Shown here one piece after another: positions 35,749 to 46,339 of a DNA stretch of 64,000 nucleotides (positions are counted from its first letter, which is position 1; each line of letters begins with the position of its first letter). The stretch is from Amphibalanus amphitrite (Eukaryota; Arthropoda; Thecostraca; Balanomorpha; Balanidae). The notes beneath the pieces were generated by a model. It was given only the letters and a program-made list of their open reading frames with translations. It ran no database searches and was not told where the DNA came from. Position numbers and translations under genes: made by a program. The stretch covers positions 868,001-932,000 of the forward strand of contig NW_024881532.1 of the NCBI RefSeq assembly GCF_019059575.1. The letters are read 5' to 3'.

Positions 35749-36488
35749 TATAGCGCGCTGAAAGTGGGTTCGATAGCTCTCTAACTCGTGCAATCAGCCA
35801 TGGGGGGGGGGGGGCGTATCGGCCAAACCCGATCATAATTTAAGACGGCTAGAAAGACGAGAAAAGCAACGGATAGCTATAGGATGCTTCAGAATCGTAT
35901 TGGTCATTTTTCGATTAGGTCATCGCTGAGGTCATTGAAGATGAAATTATGATAAAATTATGATAAACACAAAGACAAGATAACGACGAAAAAATTCTTG
36001 TTTTTATATTTTTCACAAATAACCGTATAACTCGTGAACCAAAGAGCTAGAGCTTTGCGGAACAACTCATTCGATAGGCCTTTCAAAACGCTTTCGCTTT
36101 TAAGATTTGACCTCAATGCCTCATGTCAATGGTTTGGCAACAGAGCAGAGGGTAAAACCGGCAAAACCATCTAAATAGTCGCATTTTACCAAAACAGTTT
36201 TGCTAAGAATTTTTGCAAGGACTTTGGTGATAAAAACTATGAGACATTTACTTTGTCATCATTCTCTTCTTAACATGCATCGAATGAGCTACCTATAATT
36301 CACATAAAAAGCTCAACTTCAAAAGGTGACCGCAGATCAAGGTCATGCCCTTACTTGAGAAGTTCATGATGGTCATCAACCGATCCGTATGGATGATTAA
36401 CACCTTCAAGACAATGTCATAACGATAATTCTACCTCCTCTCCTATATCAAAAGTAACAGTCGAAAAACTGATGTTGAGCTTTTTTAA

Positions 36489-36966
36489 AGGGACCCTCCC
36501 ACCTTAACATTAGATTTGAGTTGAGATAGCCAAAATGGGGTCCCTGGCTCACAATTACCGGTTTCGGCACTCACAACATCGAGAAATGCCTTAAATCGGA
36601 AATATTGAATTTCAAAATTGCAGCATTTTGATTCAGAGGGGCTAATGCTTAGGAATACCCCTCTGAATGTGTGACGTCAGCGCAAATATCTAACGATTTT
36701 TAAATGTTTGACTAAAACGTTTTGTAGCACGCGGTGGTATATGCTATTTGCGCGCAACATCTGCCGCAAACGCCGCACTTCTAAAATAAAGTCGCTAGAA
36801 ACAGCGGAGATCCCAAAAAAGTAAACAAAAGTAAAAGTCTAATATCTTGAAAACCGGTGAATATTTTTCGATGAAATTTGGTAGATATTGGTTTTCGCTC
36901 TTTCTGAACCGAGCGACATCACTTTCATGCCAATTCATTGACTTTTTTGAAGGTGGGAGGGTCCCT
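36489..36966. mobile_element. TTAA-flanked MITE, family M1, copy 4
   Basis: 478 bases between TTAA at 36485-36488 and 36967-36970. Nearly identical to the copy at 14235-14702, including AGGGACCCTCCCACC, ATCGAGAAATGCC and the GACGTCAG site. The high identity of the two copies suggests recent activity of this family. Confidence 0.9.
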
Positions 36967-36971
36967 TTAAA

Positions 36972-37130
36972 AGCCTTTTGACCTAGCCCGACCCTTTGAG
37001 TGGCCGCTGGCCATCAATTGCACGCTGTACATCAAATATGGGCAGAATGGTCGTGTTTCTGTAAATATGCTGTTGTTTTTTACGTGCCTCTTCAGATCAA
37101 GAGATATTTGTCCTTTTCTCCGATTTGACT
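36972..37130. repeat. dispersed GACCT-type repeat, pair with 39045-39200
   Basis: TTTTGACCTAGCCCGACC followed by GAGTGGCCGCTGGCC and GTGTTTCTGTAAA matches, with changes, the stretch at 39045-39200 just outside the large hAT-like element. It is an unclassified dispersed repeat. Confidence 0.6.
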
Positions 37131-39002
37131 GGTAATGATGACAATGATCTGAACTTTCGTTGTTGGTAAGGGGCCCCCATTTGGTTGAGGGGGCCCACTT
37201 TGCTGGGGGGCCCATCACGAACGTCTCTCACCCCCGTCGCCAGAGTTCTGGCTGCGCCACTGTCCCCTGGACTATATAGTTACAAGACGTCAGCAGTGCT
37301 GTGAAGGTCGCAAGGTTACGCTTTGATTATTTTTGGTCCAGCAGAGCCCAGAGGTCAGGTGACCAGACACTTTTCCGAGGTCAAAGACAAATTGCCCTTA
37401 TTTTGGTTCGCGGTCAACGGATAAGCCTCCATAGAGCAAAACCGTAAAATGAAACGCTTTGTGCGAGAGTCGCTTTCTGAAATATTTTTTAGGCATAATA
37501 TTTGTAAAAGCTTTTCATAGCCATCCAACATCATGCCGCCAAACCACCCATCCCCGTTGATCGGTAGTTGGAAATTAAACAAATGAGCGCCAGTTGCGAA
37601 CAGCGACTGAAAGCTGCTACTATACCCATAACAAGTAATGGTACAAAAATAATCCTGCGACCTCGGGAAGATAATGCCTGCAAGAAACATCGCAGGCTTC
37701 GTCCGTTACTTCAATATGTTTGAATGCTATTAACCGTCCGTGAGACAAATCCATCCTAAATTTATTATCGACCAAGGAAAAAAGCATTCGACAGCATGAG
37801 AAGACAAAGTGAAATCAGCTTCTGCCAGATCCCAAGATATGCAGCGCAAATCACAAGATCCCAATGTTAATGTTCAAATCCCAAGATCTTGGGACAAATC
37901 CCAAGGAATGGCATCGCTGCTGTGGACAACTATCTGCTGCTTTCCTTGCTATTTCATGTAAGGCGTTTTTCAAGATATGGATATCGCTAGCAGCAGAAGC
38001 AGAAAACATGGAAAGCTTGAAATGTCATTGGGTACTTTTGCGACTTTTACGCATCATCATCATCAATTGAAAATGAGCGAACACTTCTTGGTTGTCGCAG
38101 CTGCGGCAGGTAGCGATTCTGACCAATTGTATAATAAAACATATATGATCAAGTTTTTATTTTGTTTTTCGTTCGAATTTTCAGATTTCGTGATTTAAGT
38201 TTTATTTTTTATTTGTTTCATTTTGTTTTTCACCTTTATACTTACTTAAAAACGTATTTATTTGATATACTGTTGTGTATACTACCTAGATGCCGCCACA
38301 TAATCATAGCACCATGATCGCAAATTTTGTTGAGAAGGGGCTGGTTTGTTGTGATTTATTTTGACAAATTTATGGACATTTAAAGAAGCTTTCATCGCGA
38401 AATACTCTGTAGAATTCCTCGTTACTTACAGTGTGTTCGTGAGTATCCTTTTAAGGTTCTGTTCGTTAAAAAGCCGTCGGTGAAGGAAAAAAGACTGTTG
38501 GAATTGTCTCACTATCGCCATATATAAGTGTTAAACTTAATGTAGCCCTGTAGCCCATCATTGTTGAGTGGCTTCTTAGTTTTTGGAGTTGTAGTGCTAA
38601 GTAAGTTATTCTGATAACTACATTTTAACTTTTATTAACAAACTAATGATGCTAGAGATTCTCTGATCTTTTTGGTTGCGGAATTTTTATGAAAACCCTC
38701 ATGTGTGACATGATGTGATATTGGATAATTCTCAACATTCCCAAAATTCAATATCAAGTAGGTTTTCTTTCACATTGCTTAAATTTGGTTTAGTTTTAGT
38801 ATTTTCCCAGTGGGTTTTGCTTGCATCAGTTTCCAAATTTTCTTAAATTGACAGTCGCAAAACCCATAGTCCACAAAGCTCTTGGCCCGGCCCGTCCACA
38901 GCCCGTTAACTAATGATATTTGGGGGCCCGGCCCAGCCCGTAGCCCAGCCCGGCCCATGGCCCGTTGGGCTGGCCCGGCCCGTGGCGAACACTGTCTCCA
39001 TC

Positions 39003-39598
39003 AAAAGTTACTGTGGATAAACTACTGGTGACATCTTATGACCTAGCATGACCTTTTGAGTGACCGCCTGCCGTCAACTGCACCCTGCCTATTGAAGAGG
39101 TACAGAATTGTCATGTTTCTGTAAAGATCTAATGGTTTAATGGTTTGACATGTTTGTTCAATGCAGGAGGCATTTATACTTCTCTCCTATTGCCTTATAA
39201 TGATGAGTTCACAAATCTGAGCTGTCAAATCAAAATCAAATCAAATCAAAATCAAAGAGTGAGGTGACCTCTGGTCTCATATCTTGAAAATCCGATATGT
39301 AAAGATTATTGATGCTGATACCTTAATGCAATACACCGGGTCAATAAGCTGTAGGAATGACAGGATCATAAGCTCTGTGACATGGTTACTTAACTTGACC
39401 TGGTGCCATGACCTTAGGTGACCTCGAGTCAAAACTTTTACTGACGACGCAAATTTAAGGGATGATGAGCTATACAGAATTTCGTGGCACTACACCTCGC
39501 AGTTTTTATACTATACACACAAAATAATAACTAAAAAATGTGGCCAAAACTCCCCCCCCCCCCGGGGGTGAAGGATAAGCGATGAGTTTGCCCCCACC
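39003..39598. other. intergenic, GACCT-type repeat and ATCAA tract
   Basis: Contains the partner copy (39045-39200) of the repeat at 36972-37130, a short ATCAA-type tract at 39228-39256, further GACCT words at 39395-39425 and a C-run at 39552-39564. No gene is seen. Confidence 0.5.
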
Positions 39599-41191
39599 AT
39601 GACTAATCACCTATATCACACTGACTGGCTAGATCTCGGCGTCCATCTGTCAGCGCGCCCGACCGGGTCTATCGACGGTGACCATCGACCCAGCGTTGCC
39701 GGAGGAGCTGGCGCGCTGCCGCCGCCGCCGGCGGCGACACTAACGGCCGGCCGCCGATCGATGGCCCCGGGCGCCGCGCCGCGCCCCGCCGCCGGACCCA
39801 GTGGCGGCGCTGCGGCCATGGCCGCCGCCGGCCGACGCCGGCTCCTCCCGCTGCTCGTCCTCTCTGTGCTGCTGGTCGGCGTGGCCCTGCTGCTGCTGGA
39901 GCTGCTGCTGCTGAGCTCCTCCGGGCCGGCGCCCTCGCGACTGCCGCCCCCGCCCCCGCCGCCGCCCCCGCCCGCGGTGACCACGCCGCAGGGCACGGAC
40001 GCTCAGTGGGTGGCGGTCACGGGCGCCCCGCACAAGCTGCTCGTGTACTCCGCGTTCCTGGACCGTCGCCGGCCGGGCGGGCCGACCGTGGTGGTCGTGG
40101 GGGCGACCGTCACCTCTCGACCCGCCCCGCTGTGGTGTCGCGTCCACCTGGAGGGCGGCCGACCGCCGCTCCTGGTCGACGCTGAGGTGAAGAACATTCG
40201 TGAGAACTGGAACCTGAAGTACTCGGCTGTGTTTGTCCTGTGTCCAATGTCCGGAGGTGGCACGGGTGACGAGCGTCCCGTCTCCGTCACGGTAACCGCT
40301 GCGCCGAGAGAAGACGCGCACAACCGTTTACTCGTACAGAATAGGGAGCCAGTTGAGGCGCCCTCGCGCAGTATTGGTGTGTGCGTGAAACCCCTTCATT
40401 TCCGCTACGACGCTGTGGCACAACTAGTGGAATTTATCGAGCTTCAGAAGCTGTTGGGCGTGGACCGGTTTATGTTCTACAACAGCTCGGTGGGGCCGCG
40501 GGTGGATTGTGCTCTGCGTTGGTACGGTGCTCGCGGAGGGGTCACCGTGCTCCCCTGGCGGCTGGATCTGCGCTCACAGCGCGACATACGCACCGAGGGC
40601 ATGTTCGCGGCGCTGAACGACTGTCTGCTGCGCTCGCTGCCAGTCAGCAGTCACCTAGCGATGCTGGATCTGGACGAGGCGATCGTGCCCCGTATGAACG
40701 CCTCTCTCCACGGTCTGTTGGACGCACTGGAGAACGGCGTGGGGAGCCAGCTTCCCGCTGCCTCCTACAGTTTCCAGAACACCTTCTTCTACCTTGGCTG
40801 GCCGGACGACGCGTCGGCGGGCAGCGCTCTGACGTCGCTGGCCAAGACGCGCCGCCGGACGTACCGCCACCCGCACGGTCAGCGCAGCAAGTACCTGGCC
40901 GTGCCCCAGTACGTCCTGGAGGCGGGCAACCACTTCGTGTGGCAGACGGTGCCCGGCCATGGCACCGTGCACGTGGCACCCGCCATGGCCACGCTCCATC
41001 ACTACCGACAGTGCGAGTTTGGCGGCCAGGCATGCCTGCTGTCCCCGAATGTGCGAGACACGGGTACACACTGGCTCGGTGCGAAGTTGAAGAAGGCGGT
41101 GGCGGCATCCCTAGTGAGAATTAGCGACAGTTGTCCGAAGACAATGGCGGTGAACGAGCAGGACTGGAGGTCACTGATTGAAGCCACGTGA
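39599..41191 (+). CDS. GT92 family (DUF23) glycosyltransferase, type II membrane protein
   Basis: Single-exon 530-residue ORF. After a Pro/Ala-rich N-terminus, residues about 79-105 (RRRLLPLLVLSVLLVGVALL onward) form a signal anchor typical of Golgi glycosyltransferases. A Pro-rich stem leads to the GT92 core from about residue 262: CVKPLHFRYD, LVEFIELQKLLGVDRFMFYN, and the metal-binding MLDLDEAIVP (DLD at 357-359). SYSFQNTFFYLGWPDD and MATLHHYRQCEF follow. GT92 members such as nematode GALT-1 add galactose to N-glycan core fucose; the acceptor here is unknown. Start choice is uncertain: ATGs at codon 1, about 54 and about 74 all precede the anchor, and the last two would give a cytoplasmic tail of more usual length. 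AATAAA at 41640-41645 may end the transcript. It begins 600 bases from the edge of an 8.2-kb transposon. Confidence 0.92.
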   Translation: MTNHLYHTDWLDLGVHLSARPTGSIDGDHRPSVAGGAGALPPPPAATLTAGRRSMAPGAAPRPAAGPSGGAAAMAAAGRRRLLPLLVLSVLLVGVALLLLELLLLSSSGPAPSRLPPPPPPPPPPAVTTPQGTDAQWVAVTGAPHKLLVYSAFLDRRRPGGPTVVVVGATVTSRPAPLWCRVHLEGGRPPLLVDAEVKNIRENWNLKYSAVFVLCPMSGGGTGDERPVSVTVTAAPREDAHNRLLVQNREPVEAPSRSIGVCVKPLHFRYDAVAQLVEFIELQKLLGVDRFMFYNSSVGPRVDCALRWYGARGGVTVLPWRLDLRSQRDIRTEGMFAALNDCLLRSLPVSSHLAMLDLDEAIVPRMNASLHGLLDALENGVGSQLPAASYSFQNTFFYLGWPDDASAGSALTSLAKTRRRTYRHPHGQRSKYLAVPQYVLEAGNHFVWQTVPGHGTVHVAPAMATLHHYRQCEFGGQACLLSPNVRDTGTHWLGAKLKKAVAASLVRISDSCPKTMAVNEQDWRSLIEAT

Positions 41192-41774
41192 GGTGAGCTT
41201 GTGGTGGTGAGGGAAGATGAAAAGCGCCTTCTGTATTAATGTGGGACTAGTGACTGAGAAGATTGAAGACTAATGATCTCGGGGAATAATGCAATGACAG
41301 ATTTACAAATGCCTGCTTCGTTTGGAAGAGTCGTACACGTATTTAAGAACCGCCAGTTGACAGAGGCATTGTTATCCAATGCCTTAATGTTGTTAGATGC
41401 AAAGCTGGTGCAGTGCAATTTCGGTTCCTATGCAACCAGGGAACATTCCCGCTGATGGCCGTGTTTTTGCATTTGCTAATTCTGTTATCTTCTATCTCGA
41501 TATTTTGTATAGGTTTAAGGCTTGCTTGATTGTGGTTATAGATCTGTCTCAACTAATTTCTGACGAGCTGATTGTAGCTATAATATACCTGTCCAAACTT
41601 CTTTCTGACGAGCTACTAAGTGGACGTTGAACAGGATGGAATAAATAACACGTCAAGCGACGCATGTCAGTCCAGAACTGTAAGCATTGGCAGCAGGAGA
41701 ACAGCTACTTCGTCGATGTTTTAAAACAACGTTTCTATTCTTCTTTCGTCAATTATCTCCCTACCTTCCATTAA
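41192..41774. other. 3' flank of the GT92 gene
   Basis: AT-rich, no coding signal. A plus-strand AATAAA at 41640-41645, about 450 bases past the stop, is the best candidate polyadenylation signal, so much of this is probably 3' UTR. Confidence 0.5.
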
Positions 41775-43374
41775 CCCGCGACCTGGTGGGGGGGGGCTAT
41801 TTTTTGCACCCCCCCTCCAGACTTTTCGATATATCTCCAGAACCGCTGCGCCGATCGTCACCAAACTTTCAGTACCCTCCCGGACATCAATTTTACACAT
41901 TGTGACCAAAATTTTTTTCCAAAAGCTATGATAGGTTGGCCGGAAATGACGTCAGAGTGACGTCATGTTCTGCCGTTTTCGACCCAAAAAGGTTTCGCGG
42001 GAAGAGCTGTCAGGCCTATAGCATTGCAAATACAGCAAAATGATAAAGACATAAAAGCTGTAGATTTTACAGGGCTACAAAACTGCTATCTCGGATTTTG
42101 AAATTTTTGGATTTTGACCCCCAAAAATCAAAAAATAGATTTTTTGGATATAATAATCGAAAAATCCAAGAAGTTTTTTGAACTTCGCAAAAACCGGAAT
42201 ATATGTGATAGTCCTTACCGTCTTCCATCCACATACGAAATTTGAGATTGATACCTCTTTTTTGGCGAAGTTATAGCGAAAAAACTGTTCAAAATTGATG
42301 ACGTCAAATTTTCAAACTCAATTTTTAGCAATTCTAGACCCCGTAGCGCAAAACGAAGACCACCATTAGACTCCCCGTGACGAGCTGCATCGAATCAATA
42401 CCCATTTTATGCAAAACTATCAACTTAAAAATTTGACCTTTTTTGGCCTGACCTTGACCTGACCTTGACCTGAACTTCACCAGAACGTGACCTAAGCCGT
42501 ACCTGATAGTCTTATAACCAACACCATTTAGTTGGAAATGAAAAATTGGCCATAAAACATGTATCACACAACCTTTGTAAAGTTGGGCTCATGTGACCTG
42601 ACCTGTGACCCTTGATGACCTGACCTGTGACCTGACCTGGTATTGCCAGCCCAGCAAACATGCCCACATGGGTCCCATATGGGGTGAACATGGGCCAGAT
42701 GGGCCCACGTGGGACATGGGCTACAGATGGGCTACCCATATGGGCCCCATATGGGATAAAAATGGGCCAGATGGGCCAAACGCATGCATGGGCTGGAGAT
42801 GGGCATCCCATGTGGGTCCCATATGGGGTGAACATGGGCCAGATGGGCCCACGTGGGACATGGGCTACAGATGGGCTACCCATATGGGTCCCATGTGGGC
42901 GCCGCGTGGGTCCCATATGGGGCCTACGTGGGCTGACCCATATGGGTCCCACGTGTCACCCACTGCCATTCCCATGTGGGACCCATATGGAAGAGGTGGG
43001 GGGCCCATGTGGGCCCCATATGGGAACCATGTGGGCATGTTTGCTGGGAGTGACCTCTAATAGCAACATATCTACTAGGCAACTGACGCCCTACCGCTGA
43101 TTCTCGACAAAATGCGTTTTCCTCGGTGTTATAGCGCATTCCCTAGAAGACCCGTGAACGGTGAAACATTTCATCTTTGACCTGACCTGTGACGCCATCG
43201 GTGACCCCGAGGTCAATGAAATTTGATTTCCTTCGACAAATTTGACAGGCCTTTCGAACGCCGTTTGAATTTTGCGGATCCGTCCAGTAGTTTCGGAGAT
43301 ACGAGGGGGGGGGGCAAAAAATAGCCCCCCCCCCCGCCAGGTCGTGTTATAAACAGACCCCACCAGGGCGCGGG
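41775..43374. mobile_element. TTAA-flanked hairpin-ended element, copy 3
   Basis: 1,600 bases between TTAA at 41771-41774 and 43375-43378. The left end CCCGCGACCTGGTGG abuts GGGGGGGGCTATTTTTTGCA; the right end has CCCGCGCCCTGGTGGGGTCT, a TATAACACG spacer, a second terminal-repeat copy, then the G/C block (as read from the right edge). The interior shares ACCAAACTTTCAGTACCC, TGACGTCATGTTC, AAACCGGAATATATGTGATAG and CATAAAACATGTRTCAC with the copies at 11824 and 60409. Extra length comes from the embedded minisatellite at 42652-43045. TGACC arrays lie at 42452-42475 and 42594-42640. Confidence 0.85.
42652..43045. repeat. minisatellite of CCCATATGGG / CCCACGTGGG palindromes
   Basis: About 390 bases of irregular units in which 10-base palindromes (CCCATATGGG, CCCACGTGGG, CCCATGTGGG) recur every 15-25 bases, joined by GGGCCAGATGGGC spacers. 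A larger duplication is visible: about 80 bases from GGTCCCATATGGGGTGAACA are repeated at 42672 and 42817. The strand symmetry keeps both strands open for about 150 codons; I do not call a gene. Confidence 0.9.
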
Positions 43375-43378
43375 TTAA

Positions 43379-46181
43379 CATGTATTTCTTGTGGGAGGGG
43401 AGAAGGGGGAATGCTTTGTTCGGTAATGTGATCAGTCCCTTCCTGTCCCTTCCTCAGCCGGCAGCCCCCTTCCTTGGTTGATAAACCTTGCCATAGATAG
43501 AGATCTTTGTGCATTATCAAAACTGATAGCAAGGTCCCCTGCCGCAGATATCACGTAGGATGGCGTGGGTGACAGGTAACGCTGTCGTCTAAATGCAATG
43601 AATAATTCCGACTTTGATTGGTGAACTCACTGACACGATTCGCAACTCTGATTTTATATATTCGATTGCTGGTGATACATGGGTTATGCTACATTGTGCG
43701 AGACTGGAAAATAGATGATCATACACATCACCACATCATACAAGACGTCCCGCAAGGGCGCACTCAACACTCAAAAGATTCTCAGCTCAATCACTCAACG
43801 CTCAGAGGACTCTCATCGCAACATACCATCCCAAATAATAAATAATGCTTATGTAAGTAACTTAGCATAGCTGAGTACAAAACCCTTGCATAGTCACCGA
43901 AACGTAACAACTATTATAAGCATTTTGCAGTGCAAAACCGTTCAAATCTCCCTCATTCGGAAGCTTCATTCACTGTCGAGAGTCCTCTTCACATGCTTTG
44001 CTTTCGAGAACTGGGTCGTATAGTCGTGAAGGCACCAGCACCGTAAAGTTCAAAACTCCGTGCTTATTTGGCAAATCGTCAGACACTTGGACATTTGCTC
44101 AAGCCAATTCGGGTTCAAACCAGGTAAGACACTTTTATCGTGAAATCGCAAGGGACCAAGAGTATACATGAGTCTCATACATAGCAAAACTTTTGCGTAC
44201 CAAGTAACCGATAACAAACTTTGAAGCCGCAAAGCTGTGCACACGGAGCAGCGTTTTAACACGTGAGTTTCGTCCTGTCTTATAGCCCACCTCAATCTGT
44301 CCTCGGCCGTTTGTGGTCAATTATCACACTCTTTTCGCCACTGAATCACACCCATTGTCTCTCGGTTAGCACTATTTTAGCCGGTCTGAAGCGATGTCGT
44401 CACTCGTTTTCAATTGTTCCGGATAGTGTCACTCGTCGCTCGGGTCGGCTTCGCATCAACTCCTTTCAGTCGACATTCAACGATTGGAGGGTCATATCAG
44501 GCTGATATGCGGATCATTTTGCTTTTCAAAGAGGACATCTTGCAACAGCATGGAATATTCATCGGGAATAATCAACCTGCTTCAGAGAGGCTAGACCTCA
44601 GAGACTGAGGTCAAACCACACTGGGCCGTTATGGAATGTTTAAGAGCTTACATTAGCAAAATATTACGTCTGCTTTCGAGACTTCAACGCCATCGTGCTG
44701 CCTCCCCATAGATCGAGCGCCGTCGTCCGTCAAGTAAAAGCACCAATGTCGGCAGGGCCGAGTCTTCGTAGGAGCTGTCGAAGATGTCCGGGTCCACAAG
44801 TCTAGAGTCTCGGGGTACGCCATCGGAGCTGGCCCGTTGCTTCTGGAGCCAGCATCGGAGCGGGCCCGGAGCCTCAGGAACCATCACTGAAGCAGATCTG
44901 GAGACCCTGGAGCCAGCAACGGAGCAGGTCTGGAGCGGGTCCGGAGCTTCCGTATCCAGCGATGAAGCAGGTCGAGAGCCTCTGGATCCAGCGGTGAAGC
45001 AGGTCTGGATGTCCTCAAGCAGGCGTCTGCGGCAGCGTCTCCAGATGGTCGCACGACTGGGCCCTGCCACCGCTCACTCGACTGCTGGAGGAAGAACACA
45101 ACTCGGTGAGAGAGGTGCGGTAGATCGTCCCCCGGATCTGTCGGAGGGGCTACGTATGTCAGATTTCGTGTACGCAGCTCATGAGTCATGCCACCGTGCA
45201 TGCCTTGCTTATGGTGAAGACTAAAACGAAAGATTACGTCTGATTCAATTGTGCTCACAAGTTCAAGTGGTTGTGAACTCAGCCATACTGTTTTCCTCTA
45301 TATAGCTTTAGCAACCTCGTGTCAATCATTTTCATAGAATCACGAAACTCCCAAGTACGAGTGAAAATGAAGAAAGACTCCACCGCCATACGGCACCCAG
45401 TCCACCCGTCAGCGACAGACCCGTCTCCGTTCATGTAGCCCGTCTTATTACCCTGGGCTAGAGCCGGGTGGTGGTGGTGCATGCGAAGACAGCGTGCGGA
45501 GGAGCGGAGGTCATGCACTCGTGTAAGGTCATGCGGCGGCGGCGGCGACGAGCCATGATCTTCTTCGGACATCCGGCCCTCAGCGAACCGCGCCTGGCGT
45601 TACACAAACATTTTATGTCAGATATGGGTGGCAAACTGACAAACCGCCATCCTATAGAAAGTCCAGACAAAATAATTGCTGTGCTCATCCGACCCTTTTG
45701 CGGGTGTGGTAGTGAATGTCTAAGTTTACATGCTTGACACATCTGTGTTTGGTAGAAGCCGGAGGCCGGCCTAAACACACACTCACAAAATAGGAGGCAC
45801 ATGACTACGAGCAAAGAAAAGGCAATGAACAGAGCCAATTTTTGCGTTGCATTCAATCATGTCTCCTTAGGACGTCACTAGCTATTCAAAACATTTGCTG
45901 AGCCCCTGTTGGTCCAAGCACACTTCGTGCTTCAGACCCTGACTATATTAACGCCTTTAACGCCTTTGCTTTTCAATAATGCTTAGGGTCAACTTGGGAC
46001 TGGTTTGCTCAAGTGGCGCACTGTCAACATTTTTATCACATTCTATTTATGGATAGTAGGGTATAATCGATTAAATTTCATGCTTCCCACGCCTCCATCA
46101 CCATTTGCACAAAGATCCCGAAAGACCAGTGACCTCAAAAACAGTTCAGAGGAAGACTAGAGCCGGTAGCAGTCAACAGCA
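43379..46181. other. intergenic, no supported gene
   Basis: Between a TTAA element and the 3' end of the PDZ gene. It holds a diverged tandem repeat at 44800-45020. An ORF at 45458-45856 (minus) starts with a hydrophobic signal-like stretch, but nothing after it is recognisable. Confidence 0.5.
44800..45020. repeat. diverged 36-39 bp tandem repeat
   Basis: About five or six imperfect units with the core GGAGCCAGC...GAAGCAGGTCTGGAG. Both strands stay open (146 codons plus, 128 codons minus) because of the repeat, and neither product is familiar. A small coding repeat cannot be excluded. Confidence 0.6.
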
Positions 46182-46260
46182 ACGTCACGTCAACGATACG
46201 TCAACGCTACGTCAACATCACGTTAACATCACGTCAACGTCACGTCAATGTCAATGTCAT
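46182..46260. repeat. 11-bp tandem repeat with ACGTCA cores
   Basis: Six in-register 11-base units of ACGTCAACRTC type (46187-46252), plus partial copies on both sides. Nearly every unit has the CREB/ATF half-site CGTCA. It lies 80-150 bases past the PDZ gene stop, probably in its 3' UTR or next intron. Confidence 0.85.
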
Positions 46261-46339
46261 TGCTATCATCGGCTGGCCGGAGAAGAGCCGGCCCGGATGA
46301 ATGAGGAAGTGTGGGATAGACAATGCTCCAAGACGGCGC

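Larger units (their letters stand above)
32481..37262. mobile_element. nested 4.8-kb hAT-like element
   Basis: Inverted termini CAGTGGCGCAGCCAG (15 bases, perfect) with the 8-base duplication TCCCCTGG at 32473-32480 and 37263-37270. It lies wholly inside the 8.2-kb hAT-like element, so it inserted later. Its interior is a collection of repeats: a minisatellite, a 150-bp MITE, a mariner, a GACCT-rich repeat and a TTAA MITE. No transposase was recognised. Confidence 0.9.
30809..38994. mobile_element. 8.2-kb hAT-like element with 8-bp target duplication
   Basis: Outer inverted repeats CAGTGTTCGCCACGGGCC (18 bases, perfect) start at 30809 and end at 38994. Both sides carry the identical 8-base target duplication TCTCCATC (30801-30808 and 38995-39002). 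Subterminal regions are rich in GCCCGGCCC motifs. CAG termini plus an 8-bp duplication define the hAT superfamily. I find no intact transposase inside, so it is non-autonomous or gutted, and it was later invaded by a second hAT-like element at 32481-37262. Confidence 0.9.

Noticed and set aside
40003-41124. Long ORFs overlapping the GT92 gene
   Set aside because: Shadow frames from high GC3 codon use; the GT92 frame contains all family motifs.
42512-43100. Three ~150-codon ORFs of MGPxW-type repeats
   Set aside because: All arise from the palindromic minisatellite, are open on both strands, and lie inside a non-coding transposon.
45458-45856. 132-codon minus-strand ORF with a signal-peptide-like start
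   Set aside because: The hydrophobic start is suggestive, but the rest matches nothing I know and runs through an Arg-rich CGG repeat; support is too weak.
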